DNA from: Streptomyces termitum
GTDB taxonomy: Bacteria > Actinomycetota > Actinomycetes > Streptomycetales > Streptomycetaceae
Assembly: GCF_014650175.1 (NCBI RefSeq)
Contig: NZ_BMUL01000004.1
Span: 434,001-498,000, forward strand
Length of the DNA stretch: 64,000 nucleotides
Direction of reading: 5' to 3'
Below are positions 47,238 through 56,370 of this stretch, in pieces (the first letter of the stretch is position 1; each line of letters begins with the position of its first letter). The notes beneath the pieces are model-generated. The model searched no databases. It was not told where the DNA came from and worked only from the letters and a program-made list of their open reading frames with translations. Made by a program: the position numbers and the translations under genes.

Positions 47238-50165
47238 TCACGGGCGCAGCGCCGTGGCCAGCTGCGAGCGGGAGCGCACGTCCAGCTTCTGGTAGATGCG
47301 GGTCAGCCGCGCCTCGACCGTCTTCACGCTCAGGAACAGCTTCGCCGCCGCCTCCTGGTTCGAGGCGCCCTGCCCCACCAGCCGGGCCAGCCGCAACTCC
47401 GCCTCCGTCAGCGCCGCGAGCGCCGGAGCCGCCTCGTCGACGCCCGGCGCCGCGCCCGGCAGGTCACCGGCCGGCGCCTCGGTGGCCAGTGCCAGCCACG
47501 GCGCCGCCCCGGCCCGCTCGAAGACCGTCGCCGCCGTGTGCAGCGCCGCCTGCGCCGCCGACCGCCGCCGCCGCTTGCGCTCCACCCGGGCCAGCGCCAT
47601 CAGCGCCCGCCCCCGCTCCAGCGGCAGCCCCGCCTCCGCGAACCGCCCGGCCGTCCCGGTCAGCAGCTCCGCCGCCGCGTCCGTCCGCCCCTCCGCCGCC
47701 AGGCACAGCCCCCGCACCCGGTCGCAGCCCAGCAGTACCGTCGACCGCCCCAGCCGCTCCGCCACCGGCCGCACCTCGTCCAGCACGGCCCGCGCCTCCT
47801 CGACCGCGTCGTGCGCGAGCAGCGCCTCCGCCAACTCCTCGTGCCAGCGCAGCATCGACGGGTCCACCGTCGACTGCGCCCGCTCGTCCGCCTGCACCCG
47901 CCGCAGCGTCTCCAGGGCCGCCGCCACGTCGCCGTTGACCAGCTGCACCCGCCCGAGCGCGTAGCGGCTGCGGGACAGGAAGACCCGGTCGCCCTCCTCC
48001 TCCGACGCCTGCACGCTGCGCCGCGCGTAGCTCGCCGCCCGGCCCAGGCCGCCCCCGGCGGTCTCGGCGAGCGCGAGCGCGTACCAGGCCGGACCGGGCG
48101 AAAGGCCCGCCTCCAGGGTGAGCGCCAGCGACTGCCCCGCGTGCGCGAGGGCCGCCCCGCAGGCCCCGATCCGCGACTCGATCTCCGCGAGGGTGCGGAA
48201 CAGCTCGATCGCGTCCTCCACCGAACCGCGCCGCTGCACCAGCGGCAGCAGCGCGTTCAGCTCGTCCCGCGCGTCGGACAGCCGGTCGTCGAACAGCGCG
48301 TGACGGATCGTCAGGATCTGGGCGGCGTTGTGGATGCCGAGCGGACGCTCCTCCAGCTCCAGGCCGCGCGCCCGTGCCAGGACGGTCTCCGCCTCCGGCG
48401 AGCCCAGCGCCCGCTCCATCCGCGCCCGCACGGTCAGCGCCTGCGCCTCGGTCAGCGGGTCGCCCACCGACGCGGCCAGCGCCGCCGACTCCACCGCCGC
48501 CTGCCGCGACCGGCCCGGATCCCCGTCCGCCAGCACGTACTTGAGGGCGAGCCGCAGCTGTACGGCGGCCCGCAGCGCGGTCTCCTCCTCCGAATCCTCC
48601 ATCGCGTGCACGTACATGTCGTCCAGCCCGGTCAGCCCCTGCCCGGCGGTGTCCAGGACCGCGAGCCGGGCCCGCACCCGGTCGGCCGGGGACGCGTCCC
48701 GCGCGAGCAGGTCCGTCGCCGCCCGCATCGCCAGGTCCGCCCGCCCCGCCCGCGCCGCCTCCTCGGCCGCGTCGACCAGCCGTGCGATCCGCCGCACCCC
48801 GTCCCGGCCCGGCGTCGACTCGGCCGCCAGCAGCGCCAGTTCGGCCGCGAGCGCGCTGTTCCCGCGCCGCCGGGCGGCCTCCGCCGCGCTCGCCACCTCG
48901 GCGGCCAGCTCCTCGTCGGGACCGTCCCCGGCCAGCGCCCGGTGCCGTACCGCCTCCACCGGGTCGTCGACGACCTCCGCGAGCGCCGCGTGCCCGGCGC
49001 TGCGCTCCGCCCAGCAGGCGTCGTGCACCAGCGTCGACGGCAGCAGCCCGGCGGTGAAGGCGACCGAACCGTCCTCGGCGAGCGACACCAGACCGGCCCG
49101 CTCGGCCGCCGCCAGGTCCGCCTCCGCGTTGGGCCGCCCGGCCCGCCGCACCAGCGTCGCCGACGGCCGCAGCGCCAGCGCGGCCAGCAGCAGCGTCGCC
49201 CGCACCGGCGGCGGCGCGGCCCCCAGGAGCTGCCGCGCCAGGTCCCGGGCGCGGCCGGAGAGCGTCAGCGCCTCCGCGTGGTGCACGGGGGTGCGGGCGT
49301 CCGCGAGCGACCGGCCCACGGCGAGCGCCAGCCGGGGGTTGCCGCCGCTGGCCCGGTGGATGCGGCCGGCCATCCGGGACGGCAGCCGGTGGTGGATGAG
49401 GAGTTCGGCGATCTCGTCGGCGTGCAGCGGCGGCACCAGCAGCAGGTCCGCCTCGGACGGCACCCACAGACGGCCGGAACGCCCCGGGGGGACCTCGTGC
49501 CCCTCGTGCCCGGCCCCCGCCTCCCCGTACGGCCCTGACTCGGCGGTCTCCCCGTACGGCTCCGGCGTCTCGACGGCCACCACCCGCAGCGACGGCGGGG
49601 CGAGGTGGAGCGCGAAGCGCAGCAGGTCCGAGCTGTCCGCGTCGAGGAACTGCGCCCCGTCCACGACCAGCAGGACCGGGCCCCGCTGGGTGAGGGCGCG
49701 CAGCACGCGGGCGATGCCGAGGCGGAGCGCGATCGGGTCCCGGTCCTCCTGGACGGGTGCCTCGCGGCAGAGCATGGCGACGGCGGCCCGCTGGGGTTCG
49801 GGCAGGTCGTCGAGGAGGCCGGGGGCGAACACCCCGGCGCCGCCCGCGCCCGTGCCCTCGGCCGGGCGGGCCACCCGCGCCGCCACGGAGGCCACCAGGG
49901 CGGCCGCCGCGGCGCCGGGTATCGCCCGGTCGGCGGGGAGCGGCGCCAGCCACAGCACGGCCTCGCCGCGCGCCTCGGCCCGGGCGGCGGCGGCCAGCGC
50001 GACCTCGGTCTTGCCGACCCCGGCGGGGCCGGTGAGCAGGGCGCGGCCCCGGGCGTGCAGGACCGTTTCGAGGCGGGCGAGGAGCTCCTCGCGGCCCACC
50101 GGGGCGGGCGGTCCGGCCGCGCCCGGGGCGCGTGCGGGCAGGGGGCCCTGCGGAACCGTCGTCAC
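47238..50165 (-). CDS. LAL-type LuxR-family ATPase regulator
   Basis: A large ATP-binding regulator of the LuxR family, 975 residues. Walker A LLTGPAGVGKTEVA lies near residue 45, Walker B in PVLLVVDGAQFLD at about 165, followed by a long helical TPR-like middle with many Leu/Ala repeats, and a C-terminal LuxR HTH (TEAELRLARLVGQGASNQEAAAKLF, then SVKTVEARL) at about 915-972. The GTG at 50165 is chosen because GGAGGT stands nine bases upstream; the frame is open a further 55 codons but without similarity. LALs activate secondary metabolism or sugar-use genes; the target here is unknown. Confidence 0.92.
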   Translation of the reverse strand: MTTVPQGPLPARAPGAAGPPAPVGREELLARLETVLHARGRALLTGPAGVGKTEVALAAAARAEARGEAVLWLAPLPADRAIPGAAAAALVASVAARVARPAEGTGAGGAGVFAPGLLDDLPEPQRAAVAMLCREAPVQEDRDPIALRLGIARVLRALTQRGPVLLVVDGAQFLDADSSDLLRFALHLAPPSLRVVAVETPEPYGETAESGPYGEAGAGHEGHEVPPGRSGRLWVPSEADLLLVPPLHADEIAELLIHHRLPSRMAGRIHRASGGNPRLALAVGRSLADARTPVHHAEALTLSGRARDLARQLLGAAPPPVRATLLLAALALRPSATLVRRAGRPNAEADLAAAERAGLVSLAEDGSVAFTAGLLPSTLVHDACWAERSAGHAALAEVVDDPVEAVRHRALAGDGPDEELAAEVASAAEAARRRGNSALAAELALLAAESTPGRDGVRRIARLVDAAEEAARAGRADLAMRAATDLLARDASPADRVRARLAVLDTAGQGLTGLDDMYVHAMEDSEEETALRAAVQLRLALKYVLADGDPGRSRQAAVESAALAASVGDPLTEAQALTVRARMERALGSPEAETVLARARGLELEERPLGIHNAAQILTIRHALFDDRLSDARDELNALLPLVQRRGSVEDAIELFRTLAEIESRIGACGAALAHAGQSLALTLEAGLSPGPAWYALALAETAGGGLGRAASYARRSVQASEEEGDRVFLSRSRYALGRVQLVNGDVAAALETLRRVQADERAQSTVDPSMLRWHEELAEALLAHDAVEEARAVLDEVRPVAERLGRSTVLLGCDRVRGLCLAAEGRTDAAAELLTGTAGRFAEAGLPLERGRALMALARVERKRRRRSAAQAALHTAATVFERAGAAPWLALATEAPAGDLPGAAPGVDEAAPALAALTEAELRLARLVGQGASNQEAAAKLFLSVKTVEARLTRIYQKLDVRSRSQLATALRP

Positions 50166-50997
50166 CTGGTAGCCACCTCCGCCCGCGGGCCCCGCCCATG
50201 AGCCCTGTGGGCAGAGGATACGGAGCCCTGCGTCCCCGTCCAGGCCCCGCGTCCGGCATACGGACACGGGCGCACGCGCGAGACGTTCCCCGGACTCCGG
50301 CGGAACTCCCGTGGTATAGACCGGCCGCACGCCGCTGACCAGCGCAGACGTCGGAGCGACGGAGCCGGGAAGGAAGGAGACGGGGTTTCAGGGGGCGGCC
50401 GCCGGGCGGCCGGTGCGGCGGATGTCACGACGCACACATCGCGGACGGACAGGGCGCGCGTGCGTCAGGTGCGGAGCGGTCGGCGGGGCGAGGGGCGGGG
50501 CAGTGGCGGCGGCGCGGGAGTCGCGGGGCGAGGTGGGGTCGCCGTCGTGGTCCCTGGGCTGGGGGGCCCGTGCGCCGCCACCGGCGCCGACGGCCCGGGT
50601 CAAGGCCGTCACCGGAACGGCCCGTCCCGCACCGCGCCCAGGGGGACGCCGCGCAGGAGAAACCGCCGGTGGGCAGGACAGTAGGCAACGGCCGGGTGAA
50701 CGCGATACGGGGAAAACCCTTGTCCCCCCGCGAGGGACCACGGGGGTCGCCCTAGGGACCGCCCGGACGCCCCGCGAGACCCCGCGCCCCGTCCCGTGCT
50801 TCCCCTCGCGGGCCCGGGGCCCGACGCTCACGCGCCCCTCGTACGCCCCTGGGAGCGCCCCCGACCCCGGTACGCGCCCCCGGGCCCCGGAACGTCCCCC
50901 GACTCCTGTACGCCTCCGAGGGCGCCGGCGCCTCCACGTCCCGTACGGCCCCGGCGGGCGGCCGCCGGGGCCGTACGGCCGGGCCGGGGCGGCGGGT
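50166..50997. other. Intergenic region without a supported gene
   Basis: About 830 bp of very GC-rich sequence between the LAL gene and the GNAT gene. Long open frames cross it but have no ribosome-binding sites or recognisable protein features, and amino-acid composition is that of shadow frames. The LAL promoter should lie at the left end; a -10-like TATACC on the minus strand sits near 50313. Confidence 0.55.
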
Positions 50998-51864
50998 TCA
51001 GCCGAGTTCGAGGGTGGTGACGCCGAAGACGCGGTCGCGGGCGACCGGCCGTACCGGGCCCGTGTACATGCGGGCCGTCTCGAAGGTCGGGGTCAGTCCG
51101 CGTTCCTCGGCGAGCCGGCCCGCCTCCGGGTTGGTGTCGGGGACGTCGACGGCGACGGACCGGGCGCCGAACCCGCGGGCCTCCTCCGCCAGCGCGTCGA
51201 GGAGGGCCGCCGCGTCGGCCGGGCCGTCCGCGAACAGCGGCCCCACGCGCGCCTCGTCCTGGCAGGGCCGGACCACGCCGTAGCCGGTGACCCGGCCGTC
51301 GACGACCCGGGCGAGGGCGCGGTGCCCGGGGGTGGCGAGCCAGGCGGAGAGGAACCGGGGCCGCTCGGCGTGGTGGCAGGCCGTGTCGTACGCGGCGAGG
51401 AGCGCCGGATCGACCCGTTCGGCCGGCACGATCCCGGCCGCCGGGGGCCCGGACGCGGGGACCTCGCCGACGTAGCGGGCGGTCCGGTAGGCGGTGGAGA
51501 AGCCGGAGCGCCGGTAGTTGTCCTGCTGGGCGGGGACCCCGTCGAGCCCCACCGTCCGCCCGCCCGCGTGGACCAGCCCGGCGCGCCAGGTGGCCAGCCC
51601 GAGGCCCCGGCCGCGCAGTTCGGGCCGGACGAGGTAGAAGCCGAGGAAGGCGTACGCGTCGTCGTAGGCGACCACCGACACGGCGGAGACCGGCGTGCCG
51701 TCGAGCCGGCCGAGGAAGAAGCCCGCGGGGTCCTGCGCGAAGAAGGCGTCGGCGTCGGACCGGCCGGGGTTCCAGCCCTCCTCGGCGGCCCAGGCGCGGA
51801 CGAGTTCCCAGTCGTCGCGGGTGGCGGGGGCGACGGTGAGCGAGCCGGGGGAGAGGGAGGTCAC
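50998..51864 (-). CDS. GNAT N-acetyltransferase
   Basis: A 288-residue acetyltransferase. The acetyl-CoA loop LVRPELRGRGLGLATW (R/Q-x-x-G-x-G/A) lies about residue 80-95, and a second, degenerate GNAT-like C-terminal half (from about 160) has VVDGRVTGYGVVRPCQ, an arrangement like the YitH-type two-domain acetyltransferases. The GTG at 51864 follows GGAAGGA; an upstream open extension lacks similarity. The substrate is unknown. Confidence 0.87.
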   Translation of the reverse strand: MTSLSPGSLTVAPATRDDWELVRAWAAEEGWNPGRSDADAFFAQDPAGFFLGRLDGTPVSAVSVVAYDDAYAFLGFYLVRPELRGRGLGLATWRAGLVHAGGRTVGLDGVPAQQDNYRRSGFSTAYRTARYVGEVPASGPPAAGIVPAERVDPALLAAYDTACHHAERPRFLSAWLATPGHRALARVVDGRVTGYGVVRPCQDEARVGPLFADGPADAAALLDALAEEARGFGARSVAVDVPDTNPEAGRLAEERGLTPTFETARMYTGPVRPVARDRVFGVTTLELG

Positions 51865-52056
51865 GGCGGGTCCTTCCGGTGCCGGTGGGGGAGGGCGGGC
51901 CCGCGGGCGCGGGCCGGGCGCCGCCGGAGCCGTACGACCGCGGCGCGCCCGTACGGCGAACCGGGCAAAGCGCCCCACCCTAGCGCCGGGCACCCCGGCC
52001 CCGGGACCACCACCGACGCTTTCCGGCCGCCGCGCCGCCCCCGCTCCGCGCGGCGG

Positions 52057-52977
52057 TCAGGCGATCAGGCGGAGGCGGGTGTCGGCGACGGCGAGGCGGA
52101 CGGTCTGGCCCCAGGTGAGGTCGAGGGCGTCCGATTCGACGCCGTCGCCGAAGGCGACCAGACGGTCCGACTCGACGGTGAGGCGGAGTCCCTCGGAGGC
52201 GGTGAGGAGCCCTTCCACCCGGCTCGTGCCGGTGGCCGGGGACGGCCACGCCTCCCGGACGAACCAGGCCAGCCGGGGTTCGGTGGGCGAGGGCAGGACG
52301 AGGGCGCCCGAGCCCTGCCGCCAGAGCGAGCGGAGCCAGCCGGTGGCGCCGGTGCCGGTGCCGGCGAGGACCCCGGAGGACGCCTGCGGCTCCGGCGCGG
52401 CACCGGCCCCGCCGCTCCGGTCCGCCCCGCCGTCCGTGCCGAGCGTGTAGCGGGCGGTCTGGTGGCCGGGCGGCCCGACGTAGATCTCGTTCAGGGCGAG
52501 GAGCCGCTGCCCGTCGTCGGTGGCCGCCGCGACCATGGTCAGCTCGTCGGCCGAGGCCCCGCCGCCCGCCGCGTACGGCAGCAGCCGCCGGGCGTCGGCC
52601 GGGCGGTGCCGGACCAGCACGCCGGGGTTGCGCCCCGGGTCGGCGTCGACGCCGACGACGGGCTGCCCGGTGAGGTACTTGGCCGTGTTGGCGACCAGCC
52701 CGTCCTGGCCGACGACCACGACGACGTCCTCGGGGCCGAACAGGAAGCGGTCCAGATCGGCGCGTTCCACCCGGGTCTGCCGCCAGGTCAGGGGGACGGC
52801 CCCGGCGACGGCGGCGAGCGCCCGGTGGACGCGCTCGTGCCGCTGCCGGACCTCGTCGGCCGACCGCCCGCGCGCGGCGAGGAAGAAGGCGGCCTGGCCG
52901 TGCGTCCCGTGCCGGGCGAGCAGCTCCTCGTACTCCGTCCTGCGGTGGACGAGGACCGCCCGGGGCGCGAGGCTCAC
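52057..52977 (-). CDS. NAD-kinase-like protein coupled to an SPFH protein
   Basis: A 306-residue protein that I place in the ATP-NAD kinase/diacylglycerol-kinase-like fold: VVVVVGQDGLVANTAKYL replaces the GGDGT nucleotide loop, LALNEIYVG matches the conserved ALN-[DE]-x-x-[IV] strand, and SGVLAGTGTGATGWLRSLW corresponds to the TPTGSTAY loop. Departure from the canonical GGDGT (here GQDGL) makes true NAD phosphorylation uncertain. The GTG at 52977 lies in a 4-bp overlap with the stop of the SPFH gene, so the two proteins are made together, probably in a fixed ratio. Confidence 0.75.
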   Translation of the reverse strand: MSLAPRAVLVHRRTEYEELLARHGTHGQAAFFLAARGRSADEVRQRHERVHRALAAVAGAVPLTWRQTRVERADLDRFLFGPEDVVVVVGQDGLVANTAKYLTGQPVVGVDADPGRNPGVLVRHRPADARRLLPYAAGGGASADELTMVAAATDDGQRLLALNEIYVGPPGHQTARYTLGTDGGADRSGGAGAAPEPQASSGVLAGTGTGATGWLRSLWRQGSGALVLPSPTEPRLAWFVREAWPSPATGTSRVEGLLTASEGLRLTVESDRLVAFGDGVESDALDLTWGQTVRLAVADTRLRLIA

Positions 52978-53984
52978 GCCCCGCCGCCGGGGCCGCCGCC
53001 CAGCTTCGCGAGGAGGCCGGTGAGGACGTCGGGGGAGAGGGTGAGGTGCTCGATCCGGGGCAGCTGCTCGGCGGCCCGGGTGAGGGCGAGGGCGTGCAGG
53101 ACGGCCGGGTCGGCCGCCGCGTGCGCCTGGAGCCAGGCCGTCTGGGCGCTCGCCCGCGCCTCGCCGACCTCGCGCGCCGCCTCGGCCTCGGCCCGCGCGA
53201 GCCGCACCGTGCGGACCGCCTCGGCCTCGGCCCGTACCGCGTCGGCGGCGGCGGACTCCTCGGCCTCGCGGCGCGCGTTGGTGCCGCGCTGCTCGACGAG
53301 CCGCTCCTCCTGGCGGGCCAGTTCGATCTTGCTGGCGAGTTCGTTCTCGGCGATGGTCCGCTCGCGTTCGACGGCGACCGCGCGCCGCTCGTAGGTGGCC
53401 CGGTCGGCCTCCTGCTGGATCTGCTCGCGGGCGGGGGTGCGCAGCGCGCGTTCGACCTCCGGCTCGGGCCGGATGGCGACGACGCGGACGGCGACCACCT
53501 CGATGCCGGTGCCCGGCAGCCGGGGCTCGGCCGCGAGGCCCTCGGTGATCCGCTCCCGCACCGCCGCGACGCCGTCGACCAGGGCCCGCGCGAGCGGGGT
53601 GCGGGCGAGCACGTCGAGGGCGTGCTGCTGGGCGGTCTCGGTGAGCAGGGTCGCGATCTGCTCCAGCGGGGTGCCGCGCCAGACGCCGGTGTCGGGGTCG
53701 ATGGAGAAGTCGAGCCGGGCGGCGGCGGTCTCGGGGTCCCCGATCCGGTACGTGACGGTGGACTGCACGCTCACGTCCTGGAAGTCCGCGGTGCGGGCGT
53801 GGAAGGCCATCGTGAGTTCGCGGTCGTCGACCGGCACCTCGGAGAGCGCGGCGCTGAGCGGCCGGAACCAGAAGCTCGCGCCGGTGCCGTCGTGCGCGAG
53901 GACTCCGCGCCGGTGGTGGCGGATGTGGGCGGTGGGCGCGGAGCGGAGATGGCGCCAGCCGGCCCGGCGGGTGATGTCGGCCAT
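52974..53984 (-). CDS. SPFH/band-7 domain protein
   Basis: A 336-residue SPFH (stomatin/prohibitin/flotillin) protein. The SPFH domain spans roughly residues 30-200 (VQSTVTYRIGDPETAAARLDF), followed by a long charged Glu/Ala/Arg coiled coil (LASKIELARQEERLVEQRG, AEAEAVRTVRLARAEAEAARE) and a Gly-rich end. No clear N-terminal membrane anchor is visible, so it may sit on the membrane peripherally. ATG 53984 follows AAGGGGG; an upstream in-frame start at 54008 is less likely. A palindrome with a TTGACG -35-like core is just upstream. Confidence 0.88.
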   Translation of the reverse strand: MADITRRAGWRHLRSAPTAHIRHHRRGVLAHDGTGASFWFRPLSAALSEVPVDDRELTMAFHARTADFQDVSVQSTVTYRIGDPETAAARLDFSIDPDTGVWRGTPLEQIATLLTETAQQHALDVLARTPLARALVDGVAAVRERITEGLAAEPRLPGTGIEVVAVRVVAIRPEPEVERALRTPAREQIQQEADRATYERRAVAVERERTIAENELASKIELARQEERLVEQRGTNARREAEESAAADAVRAEAEAVRTVRLARAEAEAAREVGEARASAQTAWLQAHAAADPAVLHALALTRAAEQLPRIEHLTLSPDVLTGLLAKLGGGPGGGA

Positions 53985-54033
53985 GAGAAACCCCCTTGTC
54001 GTCATCACGACGGTAGAGGGCGTTCCTCTTTTT

Positions 54034-54046
54034 CGTCAAGTTGACG
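54034..54046 (-). promoter_or_regulatory. Palindromic operator/promoter element of the SPFH gene
   Basis: CGTCAA-g-TTGACG is a perfect palindrome 50 bp before the SPFH start. On the minus strand the TTGACG half can act as a -35, with a weak -10 about 18 bases on. A repressor bound here would block the promoter. Confidence 0.5.
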
Positions 54047-54088
54047 CTAAGGGGGTTCGGGGTGGACGGCGAACCGCCCGGAAGGGGC

Positions 54089-55291
54089 TCAGCGAGCGGG
54101 CTCGGCCTCCACCAGGGGGCCGAGATCCACCACGGGCCCGAGCCGGGGCGCGGGAACGAGTCCCGGCACGGGATCGAGAAGAGGTACGGGGCCAGGGCCC
54201 GCCACGGGATCGGGACGGGACGCGGGAACGAGGTCCGTCAGGGGATCGGGGTGCGGTACGGGGGCGGGGGCGCCGCCCCGCGCGCCGGTGCGGCCCGAGC
54301 CCGCCGCCGCGCCACCGGACGGGGCCGCCGGGGAGGACGCCCGTACGGCCGGCCCCGCTTCGGCCCCGGCGGCGGCCCGGCCTGCGGGCACCGCTTCCCC
54401 CGCCGGTGCCACGGGCCCGCCCGAGGTCAGCAGGATCACGCCCCGGGCCGCGACCAGCGCCGCCGCGGCGGCGACGGCCCAGCCCCAGGCGCCGGCCCGG
54501 AAGGTCTCGCCGAGCAGCGCCACGCCGATGACGGCGGCGGCCGCCGGGTTGGCCAGGTTGACCACCGCGAGCGGCGCGGCGAGCCCGCCCCGGTAGGCGG
54601 CCTGCGAGAGCAGCAGCCCGCCCATCGCGAAGGCCGAGATCAGCACCGCCAGCAGCGCGGTCTGCCACCAGGACGGCCCGCCGCCCGGCAGCCCCGTCGC
54701 GAGGGCGACGGTCAGGGTCTGGGTGAGGGCCGAGCCGACGCCGGAGGCGATCCCCGAGGCGGTCGCGTGCCCGAGTCCGCCCCTGACCCGGCCCGTCGCG
54801 CCCTCGGCGCCCGGCAGCCGGCCCGCCGCCAGGCCCGCGATCAGCAGCGCCGTCAGCGCGGCGACGACCAGCGCCTCGCGCAGGCTCAGCGACTCGCCCG
54901 GCGCGGCGGGCCCGGTGACCGCGACGAGGCCGACCAGCCCCGCCAGCGTCCACAGCGCGCCCCGCCACTCGGCGCGGGTCACCCGGCGCCGGGCCGTGTA
55001 CGCGCCCAGCGGCAGCGCCGCCACCAGGGTCAGCGCGCCGAGCGGCTGCACCAGGGTGAGCGGCCCGTAGTGGAGGGCGGCCACGTGGGCGAGGGCACCG
55101 GCGGCGTTCAGGCCGACGGCCGCCCACCACCGCCCGCGCGCGAGCAGCGCCCGCAGCGCGCCCCGCCCCGAGGGGCCGGCGGCGGCGGAGGCGGCGGCGA
55201 GCCGGGCCTGGGCGACGGCGGCGAGGGCGTACCCGGCGGCCGAGACGAGGGAGAGGAGCACCGCGAGCACGGTGCCTGCGGCGGCGTTCAT
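54089..55291 (-). CDS. EamA/DMT-family transporter with Pro-rich tail
   Basis: A 400-residue membrane protein with nine to ten hydrophobic helices in the first 310 residues (VLAVLLSLVSAAGYALAAVA, then LHYGPLTLVQPLGALTLVAALPL), the EamA/DMT layout of two repeated halves. The last 90 residues are a disordered Pro/Asp/Val tail containing repeated DP-x-P-like units (PHPDPL, ASRPDPV, PLLDPVPG), probably a lineage extension facing the cytoplasm. Start overlaps the PAP2 stop by ATGA, so the two membrane proteins are translationally coupled. The substrate is unknown. Confidence 0.83.
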   Translation of the reverse strand: MNAAAGTVLAVLLSLVSAAGYALAAVAQARLAAASAAAGPSGRGALRALLARGRWWAAVGLNAAGALAHVAALHYGPLTLVQPLGALTLVAALPLGAYTARRRVTRAEWRGALWTLAGLVGLVAVTGPAAPGESLSLREALVVAALTALLIAGLAAGRLPGAEGATGRVRGGLGHATASGIASGVGSALTQTLTVALATGLPGGGPSWWQTALLAVLISAFAMGGLLLSQAAYRGGLAAPLAVVNLANPAAAAVIGVALLGETFRAGAWGWAVAAAAALVAARGVILLTSGGPVAPAGEAVPAGRAAAGAEAGPAVRASSPAAPSGGAAAGSGRTGARGGAPAPVPHPDPLTDLVPASRPDPVAGPGPVPLLDPVPGLVPAPRLGPVVDLGPLVEAEPAR

Positions 55292-56133
55292 CGCGGCACT
55301 CCGGCCGGTACGACGTCCCCGGCGGACCGCCGCCGGGGGAGCGCGGGCGGCGCGGCGGACGCGGCGGCCCGGCCCACCGGCGGCGGCACCACCAGCAGGG
55401 CGAGGCCCAGCAGCAGGGCCGCGGCCAGCGCGTCGAACCAGTAGTGGTTGGCGGTGCCCACGATCACGAACAGGGTGAGCGCCGGGTGCAGCAGCCACCA
55501 GCGGCTCAGCCGCGACCGGCTCGCGGCGATCAGGCCGATCGCCACCATCAGCGCCCAGCCGAAGTGCAGGGACGGCATGGCGGCGAACTGGTTCGCCATC
55601 GAGTCCGCCTCGGGCGCGGCGCCGTACACGGACGGGCCGTAGACCCGCGCGGTGTCGACCAGGCCGGCCGCGGCGAGCATCCGGGGCGGGGCGAGCGGCA
55701 GCAGGATGTGCAGCGCCAGCGCCGCGCCCGTGAGCAGCGCCAGGACCCGCCGCGACCACAGGTAGTGGGCGGGGCGGCGCCAGTACAGCCAGGCGAGGAA
55801 GGCGATCGTGGCCGGGAAGTGCACGGCCGCGTAGTACGTGTTCGCGATCCGGATCAGCGGTTCGCCGCCGTGCAGCAGCAGCTGCTGCACGGCGCCCTCG
55901 CCGGGGAGGTGGAGGGCCCGCTCGGCGTCCCACACGCGGTCGGCGTTGTGGAAGGCGCGGGTCTCGTGGCCGTTCGCGAGGAGGCGGCCGAGCTTGTAGA
56001 CGAGGAAGAGGCCGCCGACGAGCAGCAGCTCGCGCAGGAGCGGCGGTCTCCGGCCCGGCGCGTCGGTCCCGTCCGGGGCGGCCCCCGGACCGGCGGGAGG
56101 GGTACCCCGTACCCCGGTTGTCCGGCCGGCCAT
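55288..56133 (-). CDS. PAP2/inositol-phosphorylceramide-synthase-like membrane phosphatase
   Basis: A 281-residue integral membrane protein with about six helices. The PAP2 catalytic features are MPSLHFGWALM (PSxH) and TANHYWFDALAAAL (NHYxxD), as in Aur1-like and mycobacterial lipid phosphatases. The ATG at 56133 has GGAGGT seven bases ahead and is preferred over an upstream in-frame start. It diverges from a TetR gene across an operator region with three GTCTCGAT half-sites, so it is a probable TetR target, together with the EamA gene. Confidence 0.87.
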   Translation of the reverse strand: MAGRTTGVRGTPPAGPGAAPDGTDAPGRRPPLLRELLLVGGLFLVYKLGRLLANGHETRAFHNADRVWDAERALHLPGEGAVQQLLLHGGEPLIRIANTYYAAVHFPATIAFLAWLYWRRPAHYLWSRRVLALLTGAALALHILLPLAPPRMLAAAGLVDTARVYGPSVYGAAPEADSMANQFAAMPSLHFGWALMVAIGLIAASRSRLSRWWLLHPALTLFVIVGTANHYWFDALAAALLLGLALLVVPPPVGRAAASAAPPALPRRRSAGDVVPAGVPR

Positions 56134-56222
56134 GACGCGACCTCCGTCCGTTCGTCGACCGATCGGTTCATCGGTCAATCGTTCACATCTGCAACAAACG
56201 GAGGAACTCTAGATCCGAATTC

Positions 56223-56260
56223 ATCGAGACGCAACCGTCTCGATACGTTTGCGTCTCGAT
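56223..56260. promoter_or_regulatory. TetR operator with three half-sites
   Basis: Half-site GTCTCGAT occurs inverted at 56223-56230, direct at 56237-56244 and direct at 56253-56260. The first two form a perfect dyad (ATCGAGAC-N6-GTCTCGAT), and the outer pair extends to a perfect 12-bp inverted repeat (56223-56234 with 56249-56260) with a 14-bp gap. It sits in the middle of the divergent PAP2/TetR region. Confidence 0.8.
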
Positions 56261-56370
56261 TGTGCGCCCCCTACTCTCGTCTGTGCACGCAGGTGCACGC
56301 ACAGAGGTGCGGAGAGTGGAGCGACGGGCCCGTCACGGCAGACCGGTCCGGGGATCTCCGGGAGGAACCG

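Noticed and set aside
50413..53394. A 993-residue plus-strand open frame across the intergenic gap and the GNAT and NAD-kinase-like genes
   Set aside because: It has no ribosome-binding site or recognisable domains and overlaps well-supported genes on the other strand.
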